Shown here: positions 37,201-47,568 of the stretch, piece by piece | Position numbering within the stretch: position 1 is the stretch's first letter | Layout of the letters: every line of letters begins with the position of its first letter | Source of the DNA: Acinetobacter kyonggiensis | GTDB lineage: Bacteria > Pseudomonadota > Gammaproteobacteria > Pseudomonadales > Moraxellaceae | DNA length: 64,000 nucleotides | Assembly (NCBI RefSeq): GCF_900107285.1 | Contig: NZ_FNPK01000017.1 | Location: 1 to 64,000 of the forward strand | Direction of reading: 5' to 3' | Notes under the pieces: generated by a model | What the model saw: only the letters and a program-made list of their open reading frames with translations | What the model was told of the DNA's origin: nothing | Databases searched by the model: none | Position numbers and translations under genes: made by a program

Positions 37201-37432
37201 ACTCTTCCCCATTAAACATTATTTAAATGTACTAAATAACAATTGCATATCGTTAGTTATGTATTTATTAAACAATTAGTTATTACTTAGTATCAATTTT
37301 TAATATTGTGCATAAAGAAGCGCGATGACTCAAATTTGTTAATTTTAATTGGTTAAAAGAATTTTAAAAAATTGTATATTACATCAACAAAGCCGTGATC
37401 TAAATTTAAACATCTAACATAAATGGACAGAT

Positions 37433-37467
37433 TTAAAAAAATGAAGCCTTTTTAAAAAAGCTTCATT
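37433..37467 (-). terminator. aroG terminator
   Basis: AATGAAGC (37440-37447) pairs with GCTTCATT (37460-37467) and the minus strand continues TTTTTTAAAT. It lies just past the aroG stop at 37494. Confidence 0.8.
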
Positions 37468-37493
37468 GCAATATAACCATGTTTTTAGCCGTA

Positions 37494-38555
37494 TTAAGCA
37501 CTACGTTTCAATTGAGACACACGTAGGGAGTTTGCTACATCTAATAAAAGTTGATGTGTTTTATCCCAACCTAAACAACCATCTGTTACAGATTGACCAT
37601 ACGTCATTTCACATGAAATTTTTTGCTGCCCATCTTGTAAATGACTTTCTAGCATCACACCACGTACATTGGTGTGTGCACGTTCAGCCACAATGGTACG
37701 TAACACTTCAGCTTGCACTAATGGGTTTTTATGACTGTTACCGTGACTACAATCAATCACTAAAGCGGGTAATTCAGCTTTGCTTTTTGCTTTAATTTTT
37801 TCAATTTCAGCCAATTGATAATTAGGACCTGAATTTGCACCACGTAAAATCAAGTGTGCTGCTCTATTGCCTTGTGATTCCAAAACACAAGGTAAACCAG
37901 ACTGGCTAATGCCCATGAACTGGTGTGAGTGAGATGCAGATTGAATCGCATCAAGTGCAATTTGAATTGAGCCATCCGTGCCATTTTTGAAACCAATGCT
38001 GTATGGCATGTGGCTTGAAATTTCACGATGAACTTGTGATTCACTGGTACGTGCACCTATTGCACCCCAAGCCAGTAAGTCATCGAAATAAGCTGTTGCC
38101 ATAGGGCTTAAAATTTCAGCTGCAATCGGCAAACCCATATCAATAATTTGTAAATACAACTCACGTGATTTTTCTAAGCCCAATTGCATATTCGATGAAT
38201 TATCTAAATTTGGGTCATATAGAAAACCTTTCCAACCAATCGTGGTACGTGGTTTTTCAATATATGCACGCATGACGAGGAAAATTTGATCTGAGACTTG
38301 GCTTTGTAATTGTTGTATTTTTTGAGCATATTCAAGTGCAGAAATGGGGTCATGAATTGAACATGGACCTGTCACAATCATCAAACGATGATCTTTGCCT
38401 TCTAAAATATTTTGAATTGTCTGACGCTGATCGGCAATTTGTTGCGCCAATTTTGCAGACAAAGGCAATTGCGCCTTCAATTGATAAGGCAAGCTTAAAA
38501 TGGTTTCTTTTGTAGTCGTTTGAGTCTGTTGTAAAGCAGTATTTAAAGCATTCAT
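37494..38555 (-). CDS. aroG: 3-deoxy-7-phosphoheptulonate synthase, class I
   Basis: The enzyme makes DAHP from phosphoenolpyruvate and erythrose 4-phosphate, the first shikimate step. The 353-residue protein has MIVTGPCSIHDPISALEYAQ (about 59-78), VMRAYIEKPRTTIGWKGFLY, GARTSESQVHREISS, the GFKNGTDGSI loop and LVIDCSHGNSHKNP. This is the Phe/Tyr/Trp-regulated class I type. On the upstream side lies a transcribed leader with two aromatic-rich peptides and an attenuator (38593-38857), so expression is probably set by charged aromatic tRNAs. tyrB follows on the other strand, so an aromatic-metabolism cluster is likely. Confidence 0.95.
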   Translation of the reverse strand: MNALNTALQQTQTTTKETILSLPYQLKAQLPLSAKLAQQIADQRQTIQNILEGKDHRLMIVTGPCSIHDPISALEYAQKIQQLQSQVSDQIFLVMRAYIEKPRTTIGWKGFLYDPNLDNSSNMQLGLEKSRELYLQIIDMGLPIAAEILSPMATAYFDDLLAWGAIGARTSESQVHREISSHMPYSIGFKNGTDGSIQIALDAIQSASHSHQFMGISQSGLPCVLESQGNRAAHLILRGANSGPNYQLAEIEKIKAKSKAELPALVIDCSHGNSHKNPLVQAEVLRTIVAERAHTNVRGVMLESHLQDGQQKISCEMTYGQSVTDGCLGWDKTHQLLLDVANSLRVSQLKRSA

Positions 38556-38592
38556 GGAACTTTCCTAGGGACTGTTTTTTCAGTCCAATCTT

Positions 38593-38688
38593 TTATTTGA
38601 GCGTTATGGGTCTAATGGATTGCGTCATCATTTGATTAAAGTAAAACCAATAAAAGTTGCTAAAATATGAATAAGTTAATGTTTTCAT
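38593..38688 (-). CDS. second aromatic leader peptide upstream of aroG
   Basis: The 31-residue frame begins MKTLTYSYFSNFYWFYFNQM and ends with SIRPITLK. Nine of twelve residues from Tyr6 to Phe17 are aromatic (YSYFSNFYWFYF). A strong site (TGGAG, seven bases before the ATG) supports translation. The frame ends 37 bases before the aroG start, and between them the hairpin GGACTG-AAAAAA-CAGTCC lies against the aroG ribosome site. Ribosome stalling in the Tyr/Phe/Trp run could therefore change access to aroG. The function is inferred. Confidence 0.75.
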   Translation of the reverse strand: MKTLTYSYFSNFYWFYFNQMMTQSIRPITLK

Positions 38689-38723
38689 GAGGTAACTCCA
38701 AAAAGTGTAAAAAAATAAAGCAT

Positions 38724-38785
38724 AAAAAAACCTGATCAGGGTTGCCGATCAGGTATTAACTTGGTGGGCAACCATTTTTTGCCCG
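38724..38785 (-). promoter_or_regulatory. attenuator of aroG: terminator and competing hairpins
   Basis: In transcript order: GGGCAA pairs with TTGCCC (1:2); GGTTGCC (38767-38773) pairs with GGCAACC (38740-38746) as an antiterminator (2:3); ACCTGATC (38747-38754) pairs with GATCAGGT (38730-38737), followed by a run of seven Ts, the terminator (3:4). Strands 2 and 3 compete exactly as in trp/phe attenuators. It lies 15 bases after the first leader peptide. Confidence 0.85.
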
Positions 38786-38800
38786 AACGCATTCAGGCAA

Positions 38801-38857
38801 TTATCTAAATTGCCAAAAATAATAAGTCGCGTTTGAGATTGCTGGTTGCTTTAACAT
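38801..38857 (-). CDS. first aroG leader peptide (YYFWQF-rich)
   Basis: The 18-residue peptide reads MLKQPAISNATYYFWQFR: five of its last seven residues are Tyr, Tyr, Phe, Trp and Phe. A GAAG stretch lies eight bases upstream. Its stop is just before strand 1 of the attenuator. When charged Tyr, Phe or Trp tRNA is short, a ribosome stalled here would cover strand 1 and favour the antiterminator, raising aroG expression. This is the classical ribosome-mediated arrangement. Confidence 0.85.
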   Translation of the reverse strand: MLKQPAISNATYYFWQFR

Positions 38858-39195
38858 CTTTATTTCTTCAAAAAAGTATGTGTCTTGAGATAAAAATACG
38901 CTGTATTTATACATTTGACAATAGTTTTATACAAAATAAAATGACATAAATCAGTTAATCTTTACTTAACTTAGACCTATGGAACATTTCTGATTGCGGT
39001 CAAGGTCATCAAATGCATTTTGCCATAAACACAGCATATGCTTGATTCAACATCCCCTATTTTGAATCAATTATGTCTTAAAATAAGCAAGTTTAAAAAT
39101 AAGAAAATAACAGACAATCCATTGGCATTAAAAGATAAAATACAGTCGATAGCAAAAGCTTAATTTGTTTACTACATATAATGAAGGATGTATTC

Positions 39196-40401
39196 ATGTT
39201 CCAACATGTTGATACTTATGCAGGTGATCCGATTCTTTCTTTGATGGAAGAGTTTGGTAAAGATGAACGGACAAACAAAGTTAACTTAAGTATTGGGCTT
39301 TATTACAATGAGGACAATATTGTTCCGCAGCTCAATGCCATTAAAGCCGCATATAAAAACATTGAACCAAGCAATGACAAGGTCAAACTGTATTTACCCA
39401 TGGATGGTTTGAAATCTTATAATGCAGCAACTCAAGCACTTGTTTTAGGCGAAAATAGCCAAGCTCGCCTAGAGGGTCGTGCAGTGACCATTCAAACTTT
39501 AGGTGGCTCTGGTGCGCTTAAAGTCGGTGCAGATTTCTTAAAAAAATATTTTCCTGAATCCGATGTTTGGGTCAGCCAACCAACTTGGGAAAACCATATT
39601 GCGATCTTTAATGGCGCAGGAATTCACTCGCACTTTTATCCTTACTTTGATGCTGCAACCAACGGTGTAAATGTTGCTGAAATGCTGGAAAAATTAAGTA
39701 AACTTCCAGCTAAAAGCATTGTGTTATTACACCCTTGTTGTCATAACCCGACAGGTGCAGATTTAACCCCTGCTGAATGGGATCAAGTGATTGAAGTATT
39801 AAAAAAACAAGACCTAATTCCATTTTTAGATATTGCCTATCAAGGTTTTGGTCAAGGTTTAGAAGAAGATGCGTATGCGATTCGCGCTTTAGATCAATCA
39901 GGAATGAATTTTATTGTCAGTAATTCATTCTCTAAAATTTTCTCGCTTTATGGTGAGCGTGTGGGTGGCTTAACGTTTGTCTGCGATGATCAAGCCACGG
40001 CACAAAAAGTATTGGGGCAGCTTAAAGCTACTGTACGTCGTATCTATTCAAGCCCAGCAACGACTGGTGCATTATTGGTCGATAACGTACTTAATGATGC
40101 GGATCTCACTGCACAGTGGGAAGCTGAGCTGAAAGAAATGCGTGAACGTATTATTAAAATGCGTCATATTTTAAATGACAAATTAAGCCAAGCGTTGCCT
40201 GAACATGACTTTAGTTATTTGGTTAAACAACAAGGTATGTTTAGCTATACAGGTTTAACGGCTGAACAAGTCGATATTTTAAAAGACAAATACGGTATTT
40301 ATTTAGTGCGTAGTGGTCGTATGTGTGCCGCGGGTTTGAACTTAAATAATATTGATTATGTTGCTGAGTCTATTGCCGAAGTGATTAAAGCAACCGCTTA
40401 A
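39196..40401 (+). CDS. tyrB: aromatic amino acid aminotransferase
   Basis: The start at 39196 follows AAGGATG; a start 15 bases earlier (39181) lacks a site. The 401-residue class I aminotransferase has [40 protein letters not shown], the PLP-lysine segment [20 protein letters not shown] and the end [13 protein letters not shown]. It interconverts tyrosine, phenylalanine and their keto acids (with aspartate/glutamate as donor), the last step of aromatic synthesis. It is divergent from aroG. Confidence 0.93.
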   Translation: MFQHVDTYAGDPILSLMEEFGKDERTNKVNLSIGLYYNEDNIVPQLNAIKAAYKNIEPSNDKVKLYLPMDGLKSYNAATQALVLGENSQARLEGRAVTIQTLGGSGALKVGADFLKKYFPESDVWVSQPTWENHIAIFNGAGIHSHFYPYFDAATNGVNVAEMLEKLSKLPAKSIVLLHPCCHNPTGADLTPAEWDQVIEVLKKQDLIPFLDIAYQGFGQGLEEDAYAIRALDQSGMNFIVSNSFSKIFSLYGERVGGLTFVCDDQATAQKVLGQLKATVRRIYSSPATTGALLVDNVLNDADLTAQWEAELKEMRERIIKMRHILNDKLSQALPEHDFSYLVKQQGMFSYTGLTAEQVDILKDKYGIYLVRSGRMCAAGLNLNNIDYVAESIAEVIKATA

Positions 40402-40410
40402 AATACGCCG

Positions 40411-40755
40411 CTAAAAAACGGGCAAATTGCCTAATGCCAGTCAGTTAAGAAATTGATTGGCATTTTTTTTTGACTTCATAATAATATTCGATACGCGAAA
40501 ACGTCATCCGCAACTGTTCGAGGCAAAACTATTTTAAAAAAGTAAGGTTTCTGCGATTAATTAATCAGTAAAAGGGATTTGACGAGTTTTGCGGATGACA
40601 AATGCCTTTGGTTACTTTGGGCTTATTCAAAGTAATCAATGAGCTCCAAGTATTTGATTTAAAAATATAAGACTCCGTTGTGAATAACTAAAAAGCTAAG
40701 GAGTTAATTGTAGCCCTCCTTAACCAATCAGTATTAGGCAATCTGCCCGTTTTTA
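40411..40755. repeat. 345-bp inverted-repeat unit between tyrB and frmA
   Basis: The left side (40411-40449) reads AAAAACGGGCAAATTGCCTA and onward; the reverse of 40718-40755 gives AAAAACGGGCAGATTGCCTA and onward, about 80% identical over 38 bp. Nested inside, GTCATCCGCAA near 40502 and TTGCGGATGAC near 40589 form a second inverted pair around TTAATTAA. No coding frame is seen. It is MITE-like or a complex of convergent terminators. Confidence 0.55.
40433..40472 (+). terminator. tyrB terminator
   Basis: AATGCCAGTCA and TGATTGGCATT pair (one G-T) and are followed by TTTTTTTTT. It lies about 30 bases past the tyrB stop and overlaps the left arm of the larger repeat. Confidence 0.85.
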
Positions 40756-40768
40756 TTATTAGTACAAA

Positions 40769-41902
<1,134 letters not shown>

Positions 41903-42006
41903 TTAGTTCTTTAACAGATGAGCTACAGTAACCGCTTTTTATTATCAGATTCAACCTTTAACATGATGATAATATGTACTTATAACTTAATGACGCCATA
42001 ATAATT

Positions 42007-43560
42007 ATGCTAATTAAACCATTCACTCATGCTGTCATGTTTTCTTTAGCACTCATTACGTTGACGGGGTGTAGTTTGCCTATGAATCAATCCAATAAAC
42101 AACCGCCTATTCAAATTCATGCGGAACACTGGTTAAACGGTTCAAATGTCGACATGCAAATGTCGCAAGGCTTAACGGCTTATTTAGCTTTGGATGATGC
42201 CTTTATTAGCATTGCCTCAAGACTACATCTGATTAATAAAGCAAAATATAATATCGATTTACAGTATTACATTTGGGAAGATGATTCGATTGGGCATCTC
42301 ATGCTGGCTGAACTTTTAAAAGCAGCAGATCGTGGGGTCAAGGTTCGATTACTTATTGATGATCAGAACGGAACCAAACTTGATGCCACTTTAAAACAAC
42401 TTGCAGCACATCCAAATTTTGAAATTAAATTATTTAATCCCTATAAATTTAGAAAACTACGGGTCATTGATTATGCATTTCGTTTAAAACATATTAACCA
42501 TCGTATGCACAATAAACTTATTATTGCCGATGGTGCCATTGCGGTTACTGGTGGTCGTAATATTAGCCGTGAATATTTCGATGCCAGTGATAATTTTCAA
42601 TTTACCGATATGGATATTTTGTTCTATGGTACTGCTGTTGACCATGCCAATGACGTTTTCCATGCGTTTTGGAATGACAACTTAAGTTATTCAGTGCCAC
42701 AACTTTTGGGCGATGGCAATCAAGAACAGCTTGCTAAATTGCGTCAGTATTATGAACTTACTGCTTTACAAAAAGATCAGTTAAAAAAACGCATTGAATT
42801 AGCCGAAAAACAAATCAATAAACACTTAAAAGATCGTCCTATTAATTGGGCAAAAGCTCATTTTATCGCAGACTCACCGGATAAAATTCGTGGTGAAGCG
42901 ACCAATGATCAGCTTATTTATCGTCAAATGCTCAATATTATGGGGGAGCCGAAGCAGCATCTTGAATTAGTTTCAGCCTATTTTGTACCAACGCGTAAAG
43001 GAACAAACGCGTTAGTTAATTTAAGCAAAAATGATGTGCGTATTCGAATTTTAACCAACTCATTCCTTGCCAATGATGTCGCAGTGGTGCATGCCTTTTA
43101 TCAAAAATATCGTCATGATTTACTGCAAAATGGCATTAAACTGTACGAATTCAAGCCCTATATTGAACGTAATAAACGGACTTGGTATGAAGTAGTCACA
43201 GGAAATGTCATTCCTGCCAAAGGTAAAAACACCTCTAGCTTACATGCCAAATTTTTTGATATAGATGGCATGGTCTTTATTGGTTCATTTAATTTTGATC
43301 CTCGTTCAGCCAATTTAAACAGTGAAGTCGGACTTGTGGTTGAATCTGATGTTCTACAAAAATATATTTCCAAATCACTCGATCAATATTTACAGCAAAT
43401 TGCCTACGAATTAAAATTAAATAAACAAGGCGAAATCATTTGGCTTGATCAGCATAAAGATGGCTCAATTGTAGAATATAAACATGACCCAGAAACGACG
43501 AAATTTCAGCGCTTTGCTATGCAAGCGGTATCCTACTTGCCGATTGAATGGATGATGTAA
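42007..43560 (+). CDS. phospholipase D-family lipoprotein, cardiolipin synthase (ClsC-like)
   Basis: A lipobox (LTLTGC, Cys22) precedes a 517-residue PLD protein with two HKD motifs: HNKLIIADGAIAVTGGRNIS (about 173-192) and HAKFFDIDGMVFIGSFNFDP with RSANLNSEVG (about 415-444). The N-terminal KAKYNIDLQYYIWEDDSIGH is also conserved in ClsC-type cardiolipin synthases, which use phosphatidylethanolamine and phosphatidylglycerol. A lipoprotein form at the outer side is less usual. It faces the broken methyltransferase gene convergently. Confidence 0.9.
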   Translation: MLIKPFTHAVMFSLALITLTGCSLPMNQSNKQPPIQIHAEHWLNGSNVDMQMSQGLTAYLALDDAFISIASRLHLINKAKYNIDLQYYIWEDDSIGHLMLAELLKAADRGVKVRLLIDDQNGTKLDATLKQLAAHPNFEIKLFNPYKFRKLRVIDYAFRLKHINHRMHNKLIIADGAIAVTGGRNISREYFDASDNFQFTDMDILFYGTAVDHANDVFHAFWNDNLSYSVPQLLGDGNQEQLAKLRQYYELTALQKDQLKKRIELAEKQINKHLKDRPINWAKAHFIADSPDKIRGEATNDQLIYRQMLNIMGEPKQHLELVSAYFVPTRKGTNALVNLSKNDVRIRILTNSFLANDVAVVHAFYQKYRHDLLQNGIKLYEFKPYIERNKRTWYEVVTGNVIPAKGKNTSSLHAKFFDIDGMVFIGSFNFDPRSANLNSEVGLVVESDVLQKYISKSLDQYLQQIAYELKLNKQGEIIWLDQHKDGSIVEYKHDPETTKFQRFAMQAVSYLPIEWMM

Positions 43561-43567
43561 TGACAAA

Positions 43568-44184
43568 TTAATGACATTTAAATACACATAAGCCTTTTAT
43601 TTCGAGTGAAATTTCAATCTGTGTAAACCCTGCTTGCTGCAAACTGACTAAATGCTCTTGTTTTGACATATAAAGTTCATTATTGGTCATGGCACTTTCA
43701 GCAAATAAATGATCACATAGCAAATAAGTTGCATTCGGATTAAGCAGTGTTGTTTTCACAATGTGATGAAAATCCATTGCATATGCTTTATGGCGTAGCT
43801 CGTGCAAAGCTTGATGCATAATAATGACATCGTATCTAGTAAGTGGATCGACCCAATCGGGTTGTTTAAAATCTCCAACCACATAACGGGTTCTTTGTAA
43901 CTCATTTGCAAGCAGTCTATTTCTTGAAAGATCATGCATCGCTTCAGAGAAGTCAAAAGCAGTATAGTGAATATTTGGACATCTTTCTAAGAGGTGTTAG
44001 CCAAATATCCGGGGCCAGCGCCAATTTCTAGAATGTTTCTAACATTTGACTGTTGTATCAGCTCAGCATAATAATCAAAAAATGCATATCGCCATGGCCT
44101 TTTAATATTCACTTCACTTGCCCATTGCACTGCATCTTCAGGTTTTCTTAAATCAATCGGGCTAGCAACTTCTTTTATTAACAT
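43568..44184 (-). pseudogene. SAM-dependent methyltransferase split by a frameshift
   Basis: Part one (44184 to about 43987) gives KRPWRYAFFDYYAELIQQSN and the SAM-binding VRNILEIGAGPGYLA. Then the frame shifts by one base near 43990; the other frame continues HLLERCPNIHYTAFDFSEAM, HDLSRNRLL, then VGDFKQPDWVDPLTRYDVII and MHQALHEL to the end at 43568. The joined protein of about 205 residues is a class I methyltransferase. No homopolymer is at the break, so it looks like a true indel, although a sequencing error is possible. Confidence 0.8.
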
Positions 44185-44330
44185 TGTTTTTTAGAACATA
44201 TAAGGTTTTGATTTATATTTATACATAAATTCAATCAAGCTTTGCAAAGGTTTTACTCATCGGCCCCTTTGCTTTAACATTTCACTTTTCGAGTATTAAA
44301 CTCTTTTTCTCCTGATCGTGACTCTTTCCC

Positions 44331-44768
44331 ATGCAATTTTTTGATTTAAGCCGTCAATTTAATTTAAATGATATTTTATTGCCTTATAAAACCCTCGATG
44401 ATTTAGGTCGCCAAGAATGGTTCTTGTCTAAAGTTCGAGTAGAACATAACTGTTTATCTGAAAGTGATCTTTTAGAAGGTCAAGTCGTTTTAAAATCGAA
44501 TGAAAATATTCAAATTGAACTTGAATGGCTTATTTTAGATACAGGATTTGAACTTCAGGTTTTATTTAAAGGCATTGAAACTGAAACCAATGAACAAACG
44601 CTACTCTTGGTTAAAGGTGCTCAAATTATTGATATAGAACAGAAGAAAATTTCTGCACAAGCTTTAATTTTGTGGCTAGATGGCACACTCCTCCCAATGT
44701 TGCCAAAGATCCGTACAGAAATTAAAGCACGTTTAAATCTGTGGGATTATGTCGAGTATGACAATTGA
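44331..44768 (+). CDS. hypothetical protein, 145 residues
   Basis: This protein (MQFFDLSRQFNLNDILLPYK, TLDDLGRQEWFLSKVRVEHN) is soluble, with alternating strands (VVLKSNENIQIELEWLILDT, GFELQVLFKGIETETNEQTL) and a C-terminal helix (ALILWLDGTLLPMLPKIRTE). No signal peptide. The family is not recognised. A compact acidic protein is likely. It is followed by the UDG gene on the other strand. Confidence 0.65.
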   Translation: MQFFDLSRQFNLNDILLPYKTLDDLGRQEWFLSKVRVEHNCLSESDLLEGQVVLKSNENIQIELEWLILDTGFELQVLFKGIETETNEQTLLLVKGAQIIDIEQKKISAQALILWLDGTLLPMLPKIRTEIKARLNLWDYVEYDN

Positions 44769-44857
44769 GCATTCAATTAGCAGTTTATGGATTTTCTTTA
44801 CTTATTGATTAACCTATAGAATTTAATCGTATAGATTAATAAAAGGCTAAAATTTTC

Positions 44858-45442
44858 TTAAAGTAAGCCTATTTCATTAAATAATTGAGCATAGGCTTCA
44901 GCTTTCTTTTCAACTGGCAAAGGATAAGCACGTGAAGATGAAGGCATACGGTATAAAGTAAGGTCACGTTCAGCGAAATATGTTTTTGAAGACTGTCCAA
45001 TTTGAGGTTTTTCAGTCCCCTCTGGCATAGAAAGCATTAAAGTATCTGTGGCTTTATCTCCAGTCGTCATCACATTGTGGCACTGGGGTATGTCTTGTAA
45101 AAGTTGCGCTAAATCAGTCGGCTTCGCTATTTGTAGAAATTTATCAGATGCATTGCCTTTTAAACGAATGACCTGATACGCCGTATCAAAAATGGCTATG
45201 CCCTTTTCAGTTAAAAAATCACGAATGAGCGGCTCTTTAAAATTTTTATTCGCTAGATCAAGAAAGTATTCTTTATTTTGAAAGAACACTAAACCAAAAA
45301 TTTTCCACATATCATTTTGATAGTTTGGGTAATAAAAATCCATTTTCCAACGTGTTCTAGGCGGAGGAAAACTCCCCAACATTAACAATTTCGCATTTAT
45401 TGGTAAAAATGGTTCTAGTGGATGCGTTTCAATTTCAGACAT
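44858..45442 (-). CDS. family 6-like uracil/hypoxanthine-DNA glycosylase
   Basis: The 194-residue protein has the UDG-superfamily layout seen in family 6 (HDG): THPLEPFLPINAKLLMLGSF (about 6-25), PPPRTRWKMDFYYPNYQNDM and WKIFGLVFFQN, then ALLQDIPQCHNVMTTGDKAT and the C-terminal MPSSSRAYPLPVEKKA, where such proteins have an S-S/T-x-x-A motif near the DNA base. It removes deaminated bases, probably hypoxanthine or uracil. A partial copy of its first third, with a frameshift, lies at 47937-48056. Confidence 0.75.
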   Translation of the reverse strand: MSEIETHPLEPFLPINAKLLMLGSFPPPRTRWKMDFYYPNYQNDMWKIFGLVFFQNKEYFLDLANKNFKEPLIRDFLTEKGIAIFDTAYQVIRLKGNASDKFLQIAKPTDLAQLLQDIPQCHNVMTTGDKATDTLMLSMPEGTEKPQIGQSSKTYFAERDLTLYRMPSSSRAYPLPVEKKAEAYAQLFNEIGLL

Positions 45443-45810
45443 TATTTAAAATCAATAGGTTGTAAAATATTTTAAGGAATGATTTTGACTATACGTCAAA
45501 TGATTTTCTCCTGAATTTTAGCATAACTGTAACTTTTATAGCGATACAACTTATTCCTCTTAGTGTTTTCTTAATTAACACCTGCAAAACTTCTGCAAAA
45601 CTATTATTGAAAATATAACTAAATTCTAAAAATCGTAACACAGAAATATTTTCGTAAAATACCATTTCATAAGGTTTTTGGTGTGCTACCAAATTAAGTA
45701 ATCAGCTATATAGACCGTTATGACAAAAGAAAATCATGAAAATTTGGCGCTATTTTCTCAATAGATATAGAATCAGGAGTATTCTAAATTTCTAATAAAA
45801 TAAGTTAAAA

Positions 45811-46062
45811 ATGAAAGTATCTGATCTAATACCGAATCAATTGCCTGTAATTCTTGCCAAAGCAATGAAAGTAAAATCAGCCCCAGTGCTCGATTGGGAA
45901 TTATGTGGAAAACTCATAGAAAAAGAAAATATTAGCCTAGTCCGCTCATATTCAAGATGAACAGCATTTTACATTGGCCCACGCTATGATAGTAAAGAAG
46001 CTGAATAAACAGCTGATACTGCTATAGAAGCTATTGTGAAGTGCTTTATTGAAAAAAATTAG
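45811..46062 (+). pseudogene. gene with two in-frame stops
   Basis: From the ATG at 45811 one frame reads MKVSDLIPNQLPVILAKAMK, VKSAPVLDWELCGKLIEKEN, ISLVRSYSR, TGA, TAFYIGPRYDSKEAE, TAA, TADTAIEAIVKCFIEKN, TAG. The TGA most likely replaced a Trp codon. The 84-codon frame is otherwise unbroken. The family is not recognised; the size suggests a small phage-like or regulatory protein. Confidence 0.6.
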
Positions 46063-46123
46063 GTAGTGAGATTTAAGATAGTACGGTAATCCCCCTCTAA
46101 AAATAATTAATACTTTCATATCA

Positions 46124-46300
46124 TTAATAACTTTTTGCTAAGAATAAGAGAGATAAATAAAAGTTCAAACACCCTAAAATAAAAATTGACAACCTTATTG
46201 TAAACCTTCTTTTTTTTAGAAAAAAATACACCAATAAAATAGAAAAAAATAAAGAAACGAGACTTATAAATACAAACGAGTTTGGCAAAGAATTCTCCAA
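46124..46300 (-). CDS. possible small membrane protein (TTG start)
   Basis: An open minus-strand frame (58 codons from a TTG at 46298-46300) reads MENSLPNSFVFISLVSLFFS, ILLVYFFLKKRRFTIRLSIF and ILGCLNFYLSLLFLAKSY: two hydrophobic segments joined by KKRR. No good ribosome site is visible. It may be a fragment of a membrane protein gene. Confidence 0.3.
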   Translation of the reverse strand: MENSLPNSFVFISLVSLFFSILLVYFFLKKRRFTIRLSIFILGCLNFYLSLLFLAKSY

Positions 46301-46337
46301 ATAAAAACTAAAAATAGCTATTTAACTGATATTACGT

Positions 46338-46511
46338 AACCCGAATCCTGCTTAAGGAAGGCTGTTTTATTTTTCTTAAGTATAATGACTGTTTTTAGAG
46401 TAAAAAAGATTCTAATTTGATACGACTGGTCATAAAAATTAATGATATTTGATCGATATATTATTTTTATTTCATGATTTTAAAGAAGATTCCTTATCCG
46501 TGATTCGGGTT
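46338..46511. mobile_element. 174-bp MITE with AACCCGAATC ends
   Basis: AACCCGAATC begins the unit and GATTCGGGTT ends it as an inverted repeat; AAGGAA/TTCCTT follows inside both ends. It carries no coding frame. The ends are the same as those of the IS982-like relics at 24852 and 29930, so it is likely a non-autonomous derivative of that element. Confidence 0.65.
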
Positions 46512-46601
46512 GCGTAGTAATCATGTTTCGCCTATTACTCAATATTACATGTTATGTTTTGCATTCAGATAAATCAAAATATATATTTAAAATTAAAAGT
46601 C

Positions 46602-46862
46602 TTATCTCCAAACAGCAGCATACGGAATTATAATACTTATTAAAAAGTACAAACCAATATGCATGCTAATTAATGGACAAATAGTAAGAATAATAATATT
46701 CGCAACTAAAAATAATAAAAACATCACAAAGAATGGTGCTTTTGTGGTGTTAAAATTACTAATAGCAATATTATATGAAAAAACATTCAAACTAAGTCCC
46801 ATTAAAAAATAAAAAATATAAATATAAATTGGTAAATTAGTCATATAGATATAATCAAGCAT
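46602..46862 (-). CDS. small hypothetical membrane protein
   Basis: The 86-residue frame (MLDYIYMTNLPIYIYIFYFL, MGLSLNVFSYN) is mostly hydrophobic with two or three predicted membrane helices (residues 12-30, 43-62, 68-83). A GGGGG stretch lies about nine bases before the ATG. It has no recognised family. It lies in an accessory strip with pseudogenes. Confidence 0.5.
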   Translation of the reverse strand: MLDYIYMTNLPIYIYIFYFLMGLSLNVFSYNIAISNFNTTKAPFFVMFLLFLVANIIILTICPLISMHIGLYFLISIIIPYAAVWR

Positions 46863-47028
46863 TACAGTTTACCCCCTCTTTTATCACATCAAGCATGAAT
46901 AATCCTATCATCCCTACATTAGATATTTTAATTGGTGAATAACACAAAAAAATGATGAAAATTAGTACTATAGACTCAATTTTTCAACTTCATACAACGT
47001 ATATTATGTTAATAATAGTCATTGGATT

Positions 47029-47442
47029 TTAATAAGTGATATACACTTTTGGCCTTTCATCTAAAATAACATCGAAAATCGTATTATCGGTCACAATTAG
47101 TAGATGTTCAAACTCTATATCTTGATATAGCTCACCTGCATCAGAATAGAAATCATTCAAAAAATATGAATGATTTGATATCCAAAATGAAGTTATACCA
47201 AGACTAGGTAGCATTGCTATAGTTCTTTGTCTATAGCTCTCATCCCCAACTCTATAAGAAACAGGCTGAATTTCAAATTCAACTGTAACTTTTATAGTTT
47301 CTTCATTAAGATTATTTCTATTTTTATAAGAAGCCTTAAAAAATAGCTTTAATGGTCCTGCATAAGTACTCGTCATTCCTGTATATATTAGAAAAGGCAA
47401 ATGCTCATCTAATGGATACCATTCTTTATACGACTCTTTCAT
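47029..47442 (-). CDS. hypothetical protein, 137 residues
   Basis: A soluble beta-rich protein (MKESYKEWYPLDEHLPFLIY, TVEFEIQPVSYRVGDESYRQ, DIEFEHLLIVTDNTIFDVIL) with no export signal. The family is not recognised. It is in a strip with membrane and broken genes; an immunity-type or accessory role is possible but is not supported by specific sequence. Confidence 0.5.
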   Translation of the reverse strand: MKESYKEWYPLDEHLPFLIYTGMTSTYAGPLKLFFKASYKNRNNLNEETIKVTVEFEIQPVSYRVGDESYRQRTIAMLPSLGITSFWISNHSYFLNDFYSDAGELYQDIEFEHLLIVTDNTIFDVILDERPKVYITY

Positions 47443-47568
47443 TATCAGTACCTAATTTTATCATCAGAACGTTTTCCTCCTGACTGTTTATTTCTTTCGT
47501 AGGAAAATTACCTGAACTTGTAGGTCTATATTAATTGATCTACGAACAGATATAGCTAAATACCAAAT

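Noticed and set aside
45489-45692. 67-codon minus-strand frame
   Set aside because: No ribosome site and no recognisable features in AT-rich intergenic DNA upstream of the UDG gene.
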